Shown here piece by piece: positions 46,524-54,551 of a stretch of 64,000 nt of DNA. The position numbers and the translations under genes are program-made. The notes beneath the pieces are model-generated. The model saw only the letters and a list, made by a program, of their open reading frames with translations. It had not been told where the DNA came from and did no database searches. This DNA comes from Profundibacterium mesophilum KAUST100406-0324. Its GTDB lineage: Bacteria; Pseudomonadota; Alphaproteobacteria; Rhodobacterales; Rhodobacteraceae. The stretch is from NCBI RefSeq assembly GCF_009835145.1, contig NZ_APKE01000010.1, positions 1-64,000 of the forward strand, given 5' to 3'. Position 1 is the stretch's first letter. Every line of letters starts with the position of its first letter.

Positions 46524-47577
46524 ATTCGTCGAAGAGGCCCGCCGCCAGGCCGAGATCTGCAACGCCTGCCGCTACTGCGAAGGCTACTGCGCGGTGTTCC
46601 CGGCGCTGCAGGCCGAGCGCGCCTTCGCGGAGGCCGACCTGACCCAACTCGCCAACCTCTGCCACAACTGCCGCAACTGCTACCACGCCTGCCAGTACAC
46701 CGCGCCGCACGAGTTCGACCTGAACTTGCCCAAGGCGCTGGCGGAGTTACGGCATGACAGCTGGGACGCCTTCGCTTGGCCCGGGGGACTGGCGCGCGCC
46801 TTCCAGCGCAGCGGCACGATGATCGCCGCCGCCTGTGTGCTGGGCTTCGCGGCTCTTTTCCTCGCCGCCCGCGCCCTGCCGGCCGATGGCGAGGGATTCT
46901 ACGCGGTGCTCTCGCACAACGCCATGGTCGCGATCTTCGCGCCGGCTTTTCTGCTGCCCTTGCTGAGCCTCGCGGTCAGCCTGCGCCGCTATTGGAGCCA
47001 TGTTGGCGGCGGGCGGATTACGCTGGGGCATTTGCGCCACGCCTTCGGTTCGGCTGCTAAGATGCGTAACCTCGCAGGTGGGCATGGCGACGGCTGCAAT
47101 TTCGAGGATGAAGACCGTTTCAGCCAGGCGCGGCGGCAGGCCCATACCGCCGTGCTGGTAGGCTTCTTGCTATGCTTCGCCTCGACCTCTTCGGGCACCG
47201 TACTGCATTATATCTTCGACGCGCCTGCTCCGTATAGCCTCTGGTCGCTGCCCAAGCTTCTGGGCGTGCCTGGCGGGCTCCTGCTCGGCGCCGGGGCGCT
47301 CTGGCTGGCGGCGCTCAAGTTCAGGGCCGATCCCGAGTTGGGCGCACCGCGCGCTTGGGGCGGGGAAATGGGCTTCGTTCTGCTTTTGGCTTTCGTCGCT
47401 TGGAGCGGGCTGGGACTTTGGCTATTGCGTGATAGCGCGGCGTTGGCACTGATCCTCGCGCTGCATCTGGGTAGCGTTTTGGCTTTCTTCTTGCTGATGC
47501 CATTTACCAAGATGGCCCATGGTTTCTATCGGCTGACCGCGCTAGTCCGCGATGCGCAGCGGCTTGAGGCGCGCTGA
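46507..47577 (+). CDS. tcuB: Tricarballylate utilisation electron-transfer protein TcuB
   Basis: This 356-residue membrane protein has two N-terminal [4Fe-4S] motifs (CNACRYCEGYC and CHNCRNCYHACQYTAP) followed by about six membrane helices, three of them with His residues suited to heme or quinone contact. It reoxidises TcuA flavin and feeds electrons to the membrane quinone pool. It overlaps the tcuA 3' end by 17 bases. No TcuC-type carrier follows; the TctC/TctAB system to the left probably serves for uptake. Confidence 0.88.
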   Translation: MQMQPEFVEEARRQAEICNACRYCEGYCAVFPALQAERAFAEADLTQLANLCHNCRNCYHACQYTAPHEFDLNLPKALAELRHDSWDAFAWPGGLARAFQRSGTMIAAACVLGFAALFLAARALPADGEGFYAVLSHNAMVAIFAPAFLLPLLSLAVSLRRYWSHVGGGRITLGHLRHAFGSAAKMRNLAGGHGDGCNFEDEDRFSQARRQAHTAVLVGFLLCFASTSSGTVLHYIFDAPAPYSLWSLPKLLGVPGGLLLGAGALWLAALKFRADPELGAPRAWGGEMGFVLLLAFVAWSGLGLWLLRDSAALALILALHLGSVLAFFLLMPFTKMAHGFYRLTALVRDAQRLEAR

Positions 47578-47589
47578 GCAGGCGGGCAC

Positions 47590-47958
47590 TCAGGCCAGCG
47601 GCAGTATCGCTTCGAATCGTGCGCCCGGCATGCCGGGCACCAGTCGCACCGTGCCGCCATGCGCCAAGGCCGCGTCGCGCGCGATCGCCAGGCCGAGTCC
47701 GCAACCAGTGCCACCGCCAACTTCCGCGCAAAAGACCCTGTCGAACACCCGTTCACGCAGGTCGGTCGGGATGCCGGGGCCGTCATCCTCCACGCCGAGG
47801 GAGGCGGCCTTGGCGGTGAAGTCCATTGCCACCGCGATTTCGCTGTCCCGCGGGGCGCCATGGATCATGGCGTTGTCGAGCAGACTGGCGAGCATCTCTT
47901 CGGCCAGCACCCGGCCATGTATGGATGCGTTCCTGCCAGAGTGAGCGGGTTTTCCGCG
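47590..47958 (-). pseudogene. Histidine kinase fragment (ATP-binding domain only)
   Basis: The frame encodes a recognisable HATPase_c domain: N-box SLLDNAMIHG, G1 DDGPGIPTDL, F-box region RVFDRVFCAEVGGG, G2 CGLGLAIARDAALAHGG, ending ARFEAILPLA. It has no HAMP, membrane or H-box segment: the frame closes at a TAG (47959-47961) a few residues upstream, and GTG 47910 would start only within the domain. It differs in sequence from the tctE-like kinase at 35858, so it is not a duplicate. It is read as the remnant of a lost sensor kinase at the right edge of the tricarboxylate cluster. Confidence 0.7.
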
Positions 47959-48312
47959 CTAGAACCGAAGCTTTGCTGCGGCCTTTCCGATCGCTCGGGA
48001 TGGGCGGTTCGGACCTTCGCCGCAGGTGCGTGATGATCGACAGAGCGTAATGGAAGGCGGTCATTCGCCACGAGGCGGGGAGGGCAATCCCTCCGAACCC
48101 TTACGGCGGTGTTCTTCACTGCGGGAGCGATCAACAGGGCGCGCGATCGGGATTGTCGGTATCCGCAGCCCTTCGTGCGGCGGTGAGGTGAATGCCCAGA
48201 ATTTGGGCATTGCAGGCCGCCACTGGCTCTTGCTGCGGCTAATGGCGGGACTTCAACCTTCAGTGACCTTTTTTGTCTGGTGTATCATCTCCTCAGCGGA
48301 CAATCGAAGCCC
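47959..48312. other. Intergenic region upstream of nasT
   Basis: About 350 bases without a recognised gene. It contains a perfect hairpin at 48191-48211 and must hold the nasT promoter. A TATCAT at 48283-48288 could be a -10 element, with only a poor -35 match upstream. No sigma-54 (GG-N10-GC) site was convincingly found. Short open frames here show no family-like sequence. Confidence 0.5.
48191..48211. repeat. Perfect 8-bp inverted repeat upstream of nasT
   Basis: AATGCCCA (48191-48198) and TGGGCATT (48204-48211) flank a 5-base GAATT loop. The site lies 100 bases before the nasT start, so it could be an operator or the end of an upstream transcript. No T run follows on the plus strand. Confidence 0.5.
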
Positions 48313-48897
48313 ATGGTCCAAGCTCTTTCCATCGTCATTGTCGAACCAGATCCAGACCGGGCGCGGCTGATTGTCGATGCTCTGGCGGACGGTATGGACT
48401 ATGAAATCCATGTCGTGGCCGAGCGCTCATCGCTGGCGCGGCAGATCGTCCAGGTCAAACCGGACCTCGTTCTGGTGGATGTGGCCGATCCCTCTCGCGA
48501 CATCATCGAAGAACTCACTTTGGCCAGCGGACCGTTGGAGCGCCCCGTCGCCCTCTTCGTCGACCGCAGCGATGCCGGCCTCTCGACCGCGGCAATCGAG
48601 GCGGGGCTGTCGGCTTACGTCGTCGACGGTCTGACAGCCTCCCGGGTCAGGCCCGTGCTCGATGCCGCTATCGCGCGGTTTCACTTGATGCAACGCATGC
48701 GGGCCGAGCTGGACGAAACCAAACGTGCCCTGGAGGATAGAAAGGTCATCGACCGGGCCAAGGGCCTGCTCATGCGCGTGCGCGGGATCACCGAAGACGA
48801 GGCCTATGCCCTGCTGCGCAAGACGGCCATGGATCAGAACAAGCGGCTGGCCGATGTGGCCGGGGCGTTGGTCACGGCGGCAAAGTTGCTGGGATGA
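48313..48897 (+). CDS. nasT: ANTAR-domain antitermination regulator NasT
   Basis: This 194-residue regulator has an N-terminal receiver-like domain (LSIVIVEPDPDRA; the phosphoacceptor position falls in LVLVDVADPS). A coiled-coil linker leads to a C-terminal ANTAR RNA-binding domain (DRKVIDRAKGLLMRVRGITEDEAYALLRKTAM). NasT binds two-hairpin leader RNAs and prevents termination when released by NasS. ATG 48313 is chosen; a GTG at 48280 would add 11 residues without family match. Its stop overlaps the nasS ATG (ATGA), and a fitting leader RNA lies upstream of nrtA at 50187-50292. Confidence 0.92.
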   Translation: MVQALSIVIVEPDPDRARLIVDALADGMDYEIHVVAERSSLARQIVQVKPDLVLVDVADPSRDIIEELTLASGPLERPVALFVDRSDAGLSTAAIEAGLSAYVVDGLTASRVRPVLDAAIARFHLMQRMRAELDETKRALEDRKVIDRAKGLLMRVRGITEDEAYALLRKTAMDQNKRLADVAGALVTAAKLLG

Positions 48898-50075
48898 GGG
48901 TCACGACGCTGGACATCGGCTTCGTGCCGCTGGTGGATGCGGCCCCCTTGATCGTGGCACAAGAGATGGGGTTCGCCGCGGAGGAAGGGATCTCGCTTGC
49001 CCTGCGCCGCGCGCCGTCATGGTCGAGCGCACGCGATGCGCTTACCTTCGGGCAGGTGAACGCGGCGCATATGCTGGCCCCCGTTCCCGTTGCCATGGCG
49101 CTGGGTCTCGGCGGCGTCGGCGGCGCCCGTGTCGACGTGATCTCGGTCCTCTCGGTCAATGGGACCGTGGTGGGCATCAACACCGAGCTTGCCGCGCGGA
49201 TGCACGCCGCGGGCTATCCTTTCGACTTTGCCGACGCGACCGCCGCCGGCCGCGCCTTGATCACCGCGGTCGAGGGGCCGCTCCGGATCGGCGTGCCGTT
49301 TCCGTTCTCGATGCATGCCGAGCTTGTCTTCTACTGGCTCTCGTCCCTCGGGTATCCCAGTCCGCAGAGCCTGATCGTGCGCACCGTGCCACCATCGCTG
49401 ATGGCCGATGCGATCCGCGCCGGCGAGATCGACGCGTTCTGCGTGGGCGAGCCCTGGGGCTCGAAGGTCGTGGAGAGCGGCACGGGCCAGTTGCTGCTGC
49501 CGGGTGCGGCGATCTGGGCCCATGCGCCGGAAAAGGTGCTGGCGGTCCGCGGCGACTGGGCATCGTCCGAGCCCGAATTGTCGGGTCGCCTGATCCGGGC
49601 CGTCTGGCGCGCGGGACGGTGGCTGGACGATGCCGGCGGGCGCTCGCTTGCGGCGGAGCTCCTGGCGCGCCCCGAATACCTGGATATCAATTCTGAATTG
49701 ATCGAGCGCGCGATGTCGGGACATCTGACGATCTCGGCCAATGGAGAGACGCGCGCGGTCGACAGGTTCATCGGCTTTCACGACGGCGCCGTCAGCTTTC
49801 CCTGGCGCAGCCAGGCCGCGTGGATCGGCGGACAGATCGCGGCCCGCACCGGGCTCGAGCGTGGCCGCGCGATGCGGGACGCGGCAGAGGTCTTCCGCAG
49901 CGACCTGCATCGCGGCGCCCTGGCCTCCACCGGGGGCGATCTTCCGGCGGCGTCGTTGCGGGTCGAAGGCGCGCTCGACACGGATGAGCGGGTGCCCTCC
50001 CAGCGCGGGGGCGATGTGAAACTGTGCCGGGATGCCTTCTTCGACGGCGCACGGTTCGATCCGAAATTCACATGA
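48894..50075 (+). CDS. nasS: Nitrate/nitrite sensor NasS (NrtA-like, cytoplasmic)
   Basis: This 393-residue NrtA/CmpA-type binding protein lacks a signal peptide: it begins directly with TTLDIGFVPLVDAAPLIVA. That marks it as the cytoplasmic sensor NasS, which sequesters NasT when nitrate is absent. Ligand-domain segments include GVPFPFSMHAEL and DAFCVGEPWGS. It is translationally coupled to nasT. The periplasmic paralogue NrtA is encoded 261 bases downstream, after the terminator-containing leader. Confidence 0.9.
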   Translation: MRVTTLDIGFVPLVDAAPLIVAQEMGFAAEEGISLALRRAPSWSSARDALTFGQVNAAHMLAPVPVAMALGLGGVGGARVDVISVLSVNGTVVGINTELAARMHAAGYPFDFADATAAGRALITAVEGPLRIGVPFPFSMHAELVFYWLSSLGYPSPQSLIVRTVPPSLMADAIRAGEIDAFCVGEPWGSKVVESGTGQLLLPGAAIWAHAPEKVLAVRGDWASSEPELSGRLIRAVWRAGRWLDDAGGRSLAAELLARPEYLDINSELIERAMSGHLTISANGETRAVDRFIGFHDGAVSFPWRSQAAWIGGQIAARTGLERGRAMRDAAEVFRSDLHRGALASTGGDLPAASLRVEGALDTDERVPSQRGGDVKLCRDAFFDGARFDPKFT

Positions 50076-50122
50076 TGCCTGCAAAACAGGCAGAGCCTCG
50101 CGATCGCGCTGCAATGCAGCGC
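50076..50122 (+). repeat. Two palindromes just after nasS
   Basis: TGCCTG (50076-50081) pairs with CAGGCA (50087-50092) directly after the nasS stop. GCGCTGC (50106-50112) pairs with GCAGCGC (50116-50122) around AAT. Neither is followed by a T run, so they are not convincing terminators; they may stabilise the nasTS mRNA 3' end or belong to the promoter region of the structural genes. Confidence 0.5.
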
Positions 50123-50186
50123 AACCGGTCCGTATGACGTCCAAATCCCTTTAACTCCGGAAAGTGCTGGTGCATGTTCTGGATGT

Positions 50187-50232
50187 CGGCAGGCAACGGG
50201 GCCCGCCGCGACCGAACACCCGAACGACCGGG
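50187..50232 (+). ncRNA. Two-hairpin ANTAR target (NasT-binding leader RNA)
   Basis: Hairpin P1 is 50187-50208: arms CGGCaGGC and GCCcGCCG with a single A-C mismatch around the hexaloop AACGGG (50195-50200). Hairpin P2 is 50219-50232: arms CCCG and CGGG around the hexaloop AACGAC (50223-50228). Both loops have A at position 1 and G at position 4, the published ANTAR recognition rule, and they are 10 bases apart. They are followed by an intrinsic terminator nine bases later. With nasT-nasS directly upstream this is strong evidence for antitermination control of the nitrate operon. The transcription start is not known. Confidence 0.8.
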
Positions 50233-50241
50233 ATGATGAGC

Positions 50242-50292
50242 AAAGCCGCTCGACCCTTCGCCAGACAGGCGAGGCGTGTCAGCGGCTTTTTT
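50242..50292 (+). terminator. Leader terminator upstream of nrtA
   Basis: AAAGCCGCT (50242-50250) pairs with AGCGGCTTT (50281-50289), with a smaller inner hairpin (TTCGCC / GGCGAG), and is followed by a run of six T in total at 50287-50292. It lies 45 bases before the nrtA ATG and just after the two-hairpin ANTAR motif, so it is the conditional terminator relieved by NasT when nitrate is present. Confidence 0.88.
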
Positions 50293-50336
50293 CGTGTTTG
50301 GCCGGCCCCGATGCCGGCTCCCAATGGGACGACACC

Positions 50337-51704
50337 ATGAAACGAATTCTGATCGGCCTTGCGGCCACGACCATTCTCGCCAGCCCCGTCGCAGCGCAGA
50401 TGCTGGAGCTCGAGAAGGACGAACTGACCCTCGGCTTCATCAAGTTGACCGACATGGCACCGCTCGCCATCGCCTACGAGCAGGGATATTTCCTGGACGA
50501 AGGCCTGTTCGTGACGCTGGAGGCCCAGGCGAACTGGAAGGTTCTGCTGGACGGCGTCATCGACGGCACGCTGGACGGCGCGCACATGCTGGCGGGCCAG
50601 CCGCTGGCCGCGACCATCGGCTACGGCACCGAGGCGCACATCATCACGCCTTTCTCGATGGACCTGAACGGCAACGGCATCACCGTGTCGAACGAAGTCT
50701 GGGAGATGATGAAGCCGAACATCCCCGAGAACGCCGACGGCTTGCCGCAACACCCGATTTCGGCCGAGGCGCTGGCTCCGGTGGTCGAGGAGTTCAACCA
50801 GAACGGCGAAGCCTTCAAAATGGGCATGGTCTTCCCGGTTTCGACCCACAATTACGAGCTGCGCTACTGGCTCGCGGCCGGCGGCTTGAACCCCGGTTTC
50901 TACGGCGACGGCGACGCGACGGGCCAGATCGACGCCGACGTTCTGCTGTCGGTCACGCCTCCGCCGCAGATGCCCTCGACCCTGGAGGCGGGGACCATCC
51001 ACGGCTATTGCGTGGGCGAGCCGTGGAACCAGCAGGCAGTGTTCAAGGGAATCGGCGTTCCGGTCATCACCGACTTCGAGATCTGGAAGAATAACCCGGA
51101 GAAGGTCTTTGGCATCACCGCCGAGTTCGCCGAGGAAAACCCCAACACCACCCTGGCCCTGACCAAGGCGCTGATCCGCGCTGCGATCTGGCTGGACGAG
51201 AACAACAACGCCAACCGCGAAGAGGCGGTCGGGATCCTGTCGCGTCCCGAATATGTCGGCGCCGACGAAGAGGTCATCGCCGCGTCCATGACCGGCACGT
51301 TCGAGTACGAGAAAGGCGACGTGCGCGAGGTTCCCGACTTCAACGTCTTCTTCCGCTACAACGCCACCTATCCCTTCTACTCCGATGCGATTTGGTACCT
51401 GACCCAGATGCGCCGCTGGGGGCAGATCCCAGAAGCCAAGGACGACCGGTGGTATTTCGACACCGCCGAGTCCGTCTACCGCCCCGACATCTACCTTCAG
51501 GCCGCGCGGATGCTGGTGGATGACGGAATGGCGGCCGAAGACGGCTTCCCGTGGGAGACGGATGGCTACAAGGACCCGACGCCTGCCGAGGATATCATAG
51601 ACGGGCTCGCCTATGACGGGCGCAGTCCCACCGCATATCTCGAAAGCCTGTCGATCGGTCTGAAGGACGGCCAGACCGTGACCGGCAGCGGCGTCGAAGG
51701 CTGA
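50337..51704 (+). CDS. nrtA: Nitrate ABC transporter substrate-binding protein
   Basis: This 455-residue periplasmic binding protein of the NrtA/CmpA family has a signal peptide (about 1-20, ending SPVAAQ). The mature protein opens with [20 protein letters not shown] and contains ligand-site segments [15 protein letters not shown] and [11 protein letters not shown], parallel to those in NasS. ATG 50337 is preferred over 50298, which precedes the signal peptide. First structural gene of the nitrate operon, positioned after the NasT-controlled terminator. Nitrate is the likely ligand, given nasA downstream. Confidence 0.9.
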   Translation: MKRILIGLAATTILASPVAAQMLELEKDELTLGFIKLTDMAPLAIAYEQGYFLDEGLFVTLEAQANWKVLLDGVIDGTLDGAHMLAGQPLAATIGYGTEAHIITPFSMDLNGNGITVSNEVWEMMKPNIPENADGLPQHPISAEALAPVVEEFNQNGEAFKMGMVFPVSTHNYELRYWLAAGGLNPGFYGDGDATGQIDADVLLSVTPPPQMPSTLEAGTIHGYCVGEPWNQQAVFKGIGVPVITDFEIWKNNPEKVFGITAEFAEENPNTTLALTKALIRAAIWLDENNNANREEAVGILSRPEYVGADEEVIAASMTGTFEYEKGDVREVPDFNVFFRYNATYPFYSDAIWYLTQMRRWGQIPEAKDDRWYFDTAESVYRPDIYLQAARMLVDDGMAAEDGFPWETDGYKDPTPAEDIIDGLAYDGRSPTAYLESLSIGLKDGQTVTGSGVEG

Positions 51705-51771
51705 CGCAACATCGGTGTGCCTTCGGGCGCACCGATCCCATCCCCGATTTTTAGTGAGACCGGAGCATCCC

Positions 51772-52848
51772 ATGACCGCCGTCGATCCGAACAGCATCGA
51801 AGCCGAGCACCGCGAAGCGCGCCGCGCCGTGTGGTTCACCCGTATCAACAAGGCCGACGCGTGGTTCAATGTGTTGGGCCTGTCTTTCGTCACGCCGCTT
51901 CTGCGCGCGGTCGCGGGCGACAATCCGCGCGCGCAGGTGGGCGAGATCTGGCGTCTCCTGGGCGTCCCGCTTCTGGCCATCGCTGCGTTCGTGACACTTT
52001 GGGCCGTGCTGGCCCCACAGGTACAGACATCGCTGGGCGCCGTACCCGGTCCGGCGCAGGTCTGGTCCGAAGCGCGCGGCCTGCACGCCGACGCCGTGCG
52101 CACCGCGGAAAACCGCGCGCGGTTCCAGGAACAGGTCGCCGCCCTGAACGAACGGCGCATCGCCAATGGGCAGGAGGCCGTGGAACGCGCCTATACCGGC
52201 GCGCCGTCCTTCTATCAGCAGATCTGGACCTCCATCGGCACGGTCTTCTTCGGCTTCCTCGTCGCCACCGCCGTGGCTGTTCCCCTCGGCATCGCGGCGG
52301 GCCTGTCGCCCACCGCCAATGCGGCACTGAACCCAATCATCCAGATCTTCAAGCCGGTCAGCCCGCTGGCATGGCTGCCCATCGTCACCATGATCGTCTC
52401 GGCCGTCTATGCCACCAATGACGGGATTTTCGCCAAGTCGTTCCTGGTCTCGGCGATCACGGTCACGCTGTGTTCGCTCTGGCCCACGCTCATCAACACC
52501 GCGCTCGGCGTGGCGTCGATCGACAAGGATCTGGTCAACGTCTCGAAGGTGTTGAAGATGAACACCTATACCAAGATCACCAAGCTTGTGCTGCCCTCGG
52601 CCCTGCCGCTGATCTTCACCGGCCTGCGCCTGTCCCTGGGTGTCGGCTGGATGGTCCTGATCGCCGCCGAAATGCTGGCCCAGAACCCCGGTCTCGGCAA
52701 GTTCGTCTGGGACGAATTTCAGAACGGCAGCTCGTCGAGCCTCGCGCGGATCATGGTCGCGGTCTTCACCATCGGCATCATCGGCTTCCTGCTCGACCGG
52801 CTGATGTTCGCGATCCAGGCCGCCTTTACCTTCACGAACCAGCGGTGA
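51772..52848 (+). CDS. nrtB: Nitrate ABC transporter permease
   Basis: This 358-residue inner-membrane permease is of the BPD_transp_1 (NrtB/SsuC) family. A long N-terminal extension with one helix (GVPLLAIAAFVTLWAVL) precedes the core of about six helices. The EAA-type coupling loop is near SKVLKMNTYTKITKLVLPSALP. ATG 51772 is taken, as the upstream extension to 51715 has no family match. It lies between nrtA and the double ATPase, on one transcript. Confidence 0.9.
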   Translation: MTAVDPNSIEAEHREARRAVWFTRINKADAWFNVLGLSFVTPLLRAVAGDNPRAQVGEIWRLLGVPLLAIAAFVTLWAVLAPQVQTSLGAVPGPAQVWSEARGLHADAVRTAENRARFQEQVAALNERRIANGQEAVERAYTGAPSFYQQIWTSIGTVFFGFLVATAVAVPLGIAAGLSPTANAALNPIIQIFKPVSPLAWLPIVTMIVSAVYATNDGIFAKSFLVSAITVTLCSLWPTLINTALGVASIDKDLVNVSKVLKMNTYTKITKLVLPSALPLIFTGLRLSLGVGWMVLIAAEMLAQNPGLGKFVWDEFQNGSSSSLARIMVAVFTIGIIGFLLDRLMFAIQAAFTFTNQR

Positions 52849-52853
52849 GAAAC

Positions 52854-54551
52854 ATGGGCATCCTGACCTTCGAGAACCTGTCGAAAAGCTACGGCGAAAC
52901 CCCCGTTCTGAAAAACATCGACCTGAACGTGTCCGAGGGAGAGTTCCTCGTTCTGCTGGGCTTCTCCGGCACCGGCAAGACGACGTTGATCAACCTCATG
53001 GCGGGGCTCGAGCGTCCCACCACCGGCAGGATCACCTTTCGCGGCACGCCCATCACCGGGCCCGGCCCCGAGCGGGGCGTGATCTTCCAAAACTATTCGC
53101 TGATGCCCTGGCTGACCGTGTCGGGCAACGTCCGCCTCGCCGTCGATACGGTGTTTCCGAAGATGGAGGCGGCTCAGAAGGAGGCCAAGGTCGCGCACTA
53201 CGTCCGGATGGTGGGCCTGTCGCATGCGGCGCAGCGTCGCCCGGCCGAACTTTCGGGCGGCATGCGCCAGCGCGTCAACGTCGCGCGTGCGCTGGCCATG
53301 AACCCCGAAATGCTGCTGCTGGACGAGCCGCTCTCCGCGCTCGACGCGCTGACCCGTGCCAATCTCGCCGACGAGATCGAGGCGATCTGGACGCAGGAGA
53401 AACAGACCTGCGTGCTGATTACCAACGACGTGGACGAGGCCATCGTGCTGGCCGACCGGATCATCGCGCTGCGACCGGACGGCACGCTGGGACAGGAGTT
53501 CAAGGTGGACATTCCCCGCCCGCGCGACCGGGGCGAGATGAACCATCACAAGGGCTTCAAGCGCCTGCGCGCCGACGTCACCCGCTACCTGATGGATGCC
53601 GGGATCTCCCCCGACGCGGCGGGGTCCCGCAGTCTTCCCGACGTCACTGCGATCCATGACATGCCGAAAGCGCAGAAGGATGCCTCAAAGGGTCTGATCG
53701 ACGAGCGGTTCCTGGATTTCAGCCAGCTTCACAAGATCTATCCAACGCCCAAGGGGCCGCTGACCGTGGTCGAGGATTTCGATCTCAAGGTGAACCGGGG
53801 CGAGTTCATCTCCCTCATCGGTCATTCGGGATGCGGCAAGTCCACGGTCCTGACCATGGCGGCAGGGCTCAACGATATCTCCAACGGCGCGATCAAGCTC
53901 GATGGCCGTCACGTCATGGGCGCCGACCCCGAGCGCGCCGTCGTGTTCCAGTCGCCGTCGCTGTTCCCTTGGCTGACCGCGAAGGAGAACGTCGCGATCG
54001 GTGTCGACAAGGTGTACCCCTCGGCCGGCCGCGCGGAGCGGCAGGAGGTCGTGGAATACTACCTCGAGCGTGTGGGTCTTGGCGACGCGATGGACAAACC
54101 CGCAGCCGATCTGTCCAACGGCATGAAACAGCGCGTGGGCATCGCGCGGGCTTTCGCGCTCAGCCCCAAGCTCCTGCTCCTGGACGAGCCCTTTGGCATG
54201 CTCGACAGCCTCACCCGCTGGGAACTCCAGGAAGTGCTGATGGAGGTCTGGGACCGCACCAAGGTCACCGCCATCTGCGTCACCCACGACGTGGATGAAG
54301 CCATCCTGCTGGCCGACCGCGTGGTGATGATGACCAACGGCCCTCAGGCCACCATCGGCAAGATCGTCGATGTGGACCTGCCGCGTCCCCGCACCCGCAA
54401 GGCCCTGCTGGAGCACCCCGATTATTACCTCTACCGCGAACAGGTGCTGAATTTCCTCGAAGAATACGAGCACGGCAATCCCGCCAAATCGACCGCCCCC
54501 GGCGGTGACCGGCAATCCCCTCCCGCCAAACCGGCGGTCGCAGCGGAGTGA
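52854..54551 (+). CDS. nrtC: Nitrate ABC transporter, tandem ATP-binding protein (NrtC/NrtD-like fusion)
   Basis: This 565-residue protein contains two complete ATPase domains in one chain. Domain 1 (about 1-250) has Walker A GFSGTGKTT, signature LSGGMRQRV and Walker B LLLDEPLSALD. Domain 2 (about 280-540) has GHSGCGKST, LSNGMKQRV and LLLDEPFGMLD. Both keep all catalytic motifs. This differs from cyanobacterial NrtC (ATPase plus binding domain) with a separate NrtD. It would energise NrtB as an internal heterodimer. It starts six bases after the nrtB stop. Confidence 0.9.
   Translation: MGILTFENLSKSYGETPVLKNIDLNVSEGEFLVLLGFSGTGKTTLINLMAGLERPTTGRITFRGTPITGPGPERGVIFQNYSLMPWLTVSGNVRLAVDTVFPKMEAAQKEAKVAHYVRMVGLSHAAQRRPAELSGGMRQRVNVARALAMNPEMLLLDEPLSALDALTRANLADEIEAIWTQEKQTCVLITNDVDEAIVLADRIIALRPDGTLGQEFKVDIPRPRDRGEMNHHKGFKRLRADVTRYLMDAGISPDAAGSRSLPDVTAIHDMPKAQKDASKGLIDERFLDFSQLHKIYPTPKGPLTVVEDFDLKVNRGEFISLIGHSGCGKSTVLTMAAGLNDISNGAIKLDGRHVMGADPERAVVFQSPSLFPWLTAKENVAIGVDKVYPSAGRAERQEVVEYYLERVGLGDAMDKPAADLSNGMKQRVGIARAFALSPKLLLLDEPFGMLDSLTRWELQEVLMEVWDRTKVTAICVTHDVDEAILLADRVVMMTNGPQATIGKIVDVDLPRPRTRKALLEHPDYYLYREQVLNFLEEYEHGNPAKSTAPGGDRQSPPAKPAVAAE

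Noticed and set aside
50076-50092. Hairpin after nasS as a terminator
   Set aside because: The stem is only 6 bp and is followed by GAGCC rather than a T run; the true terminator is at 50242-50292.
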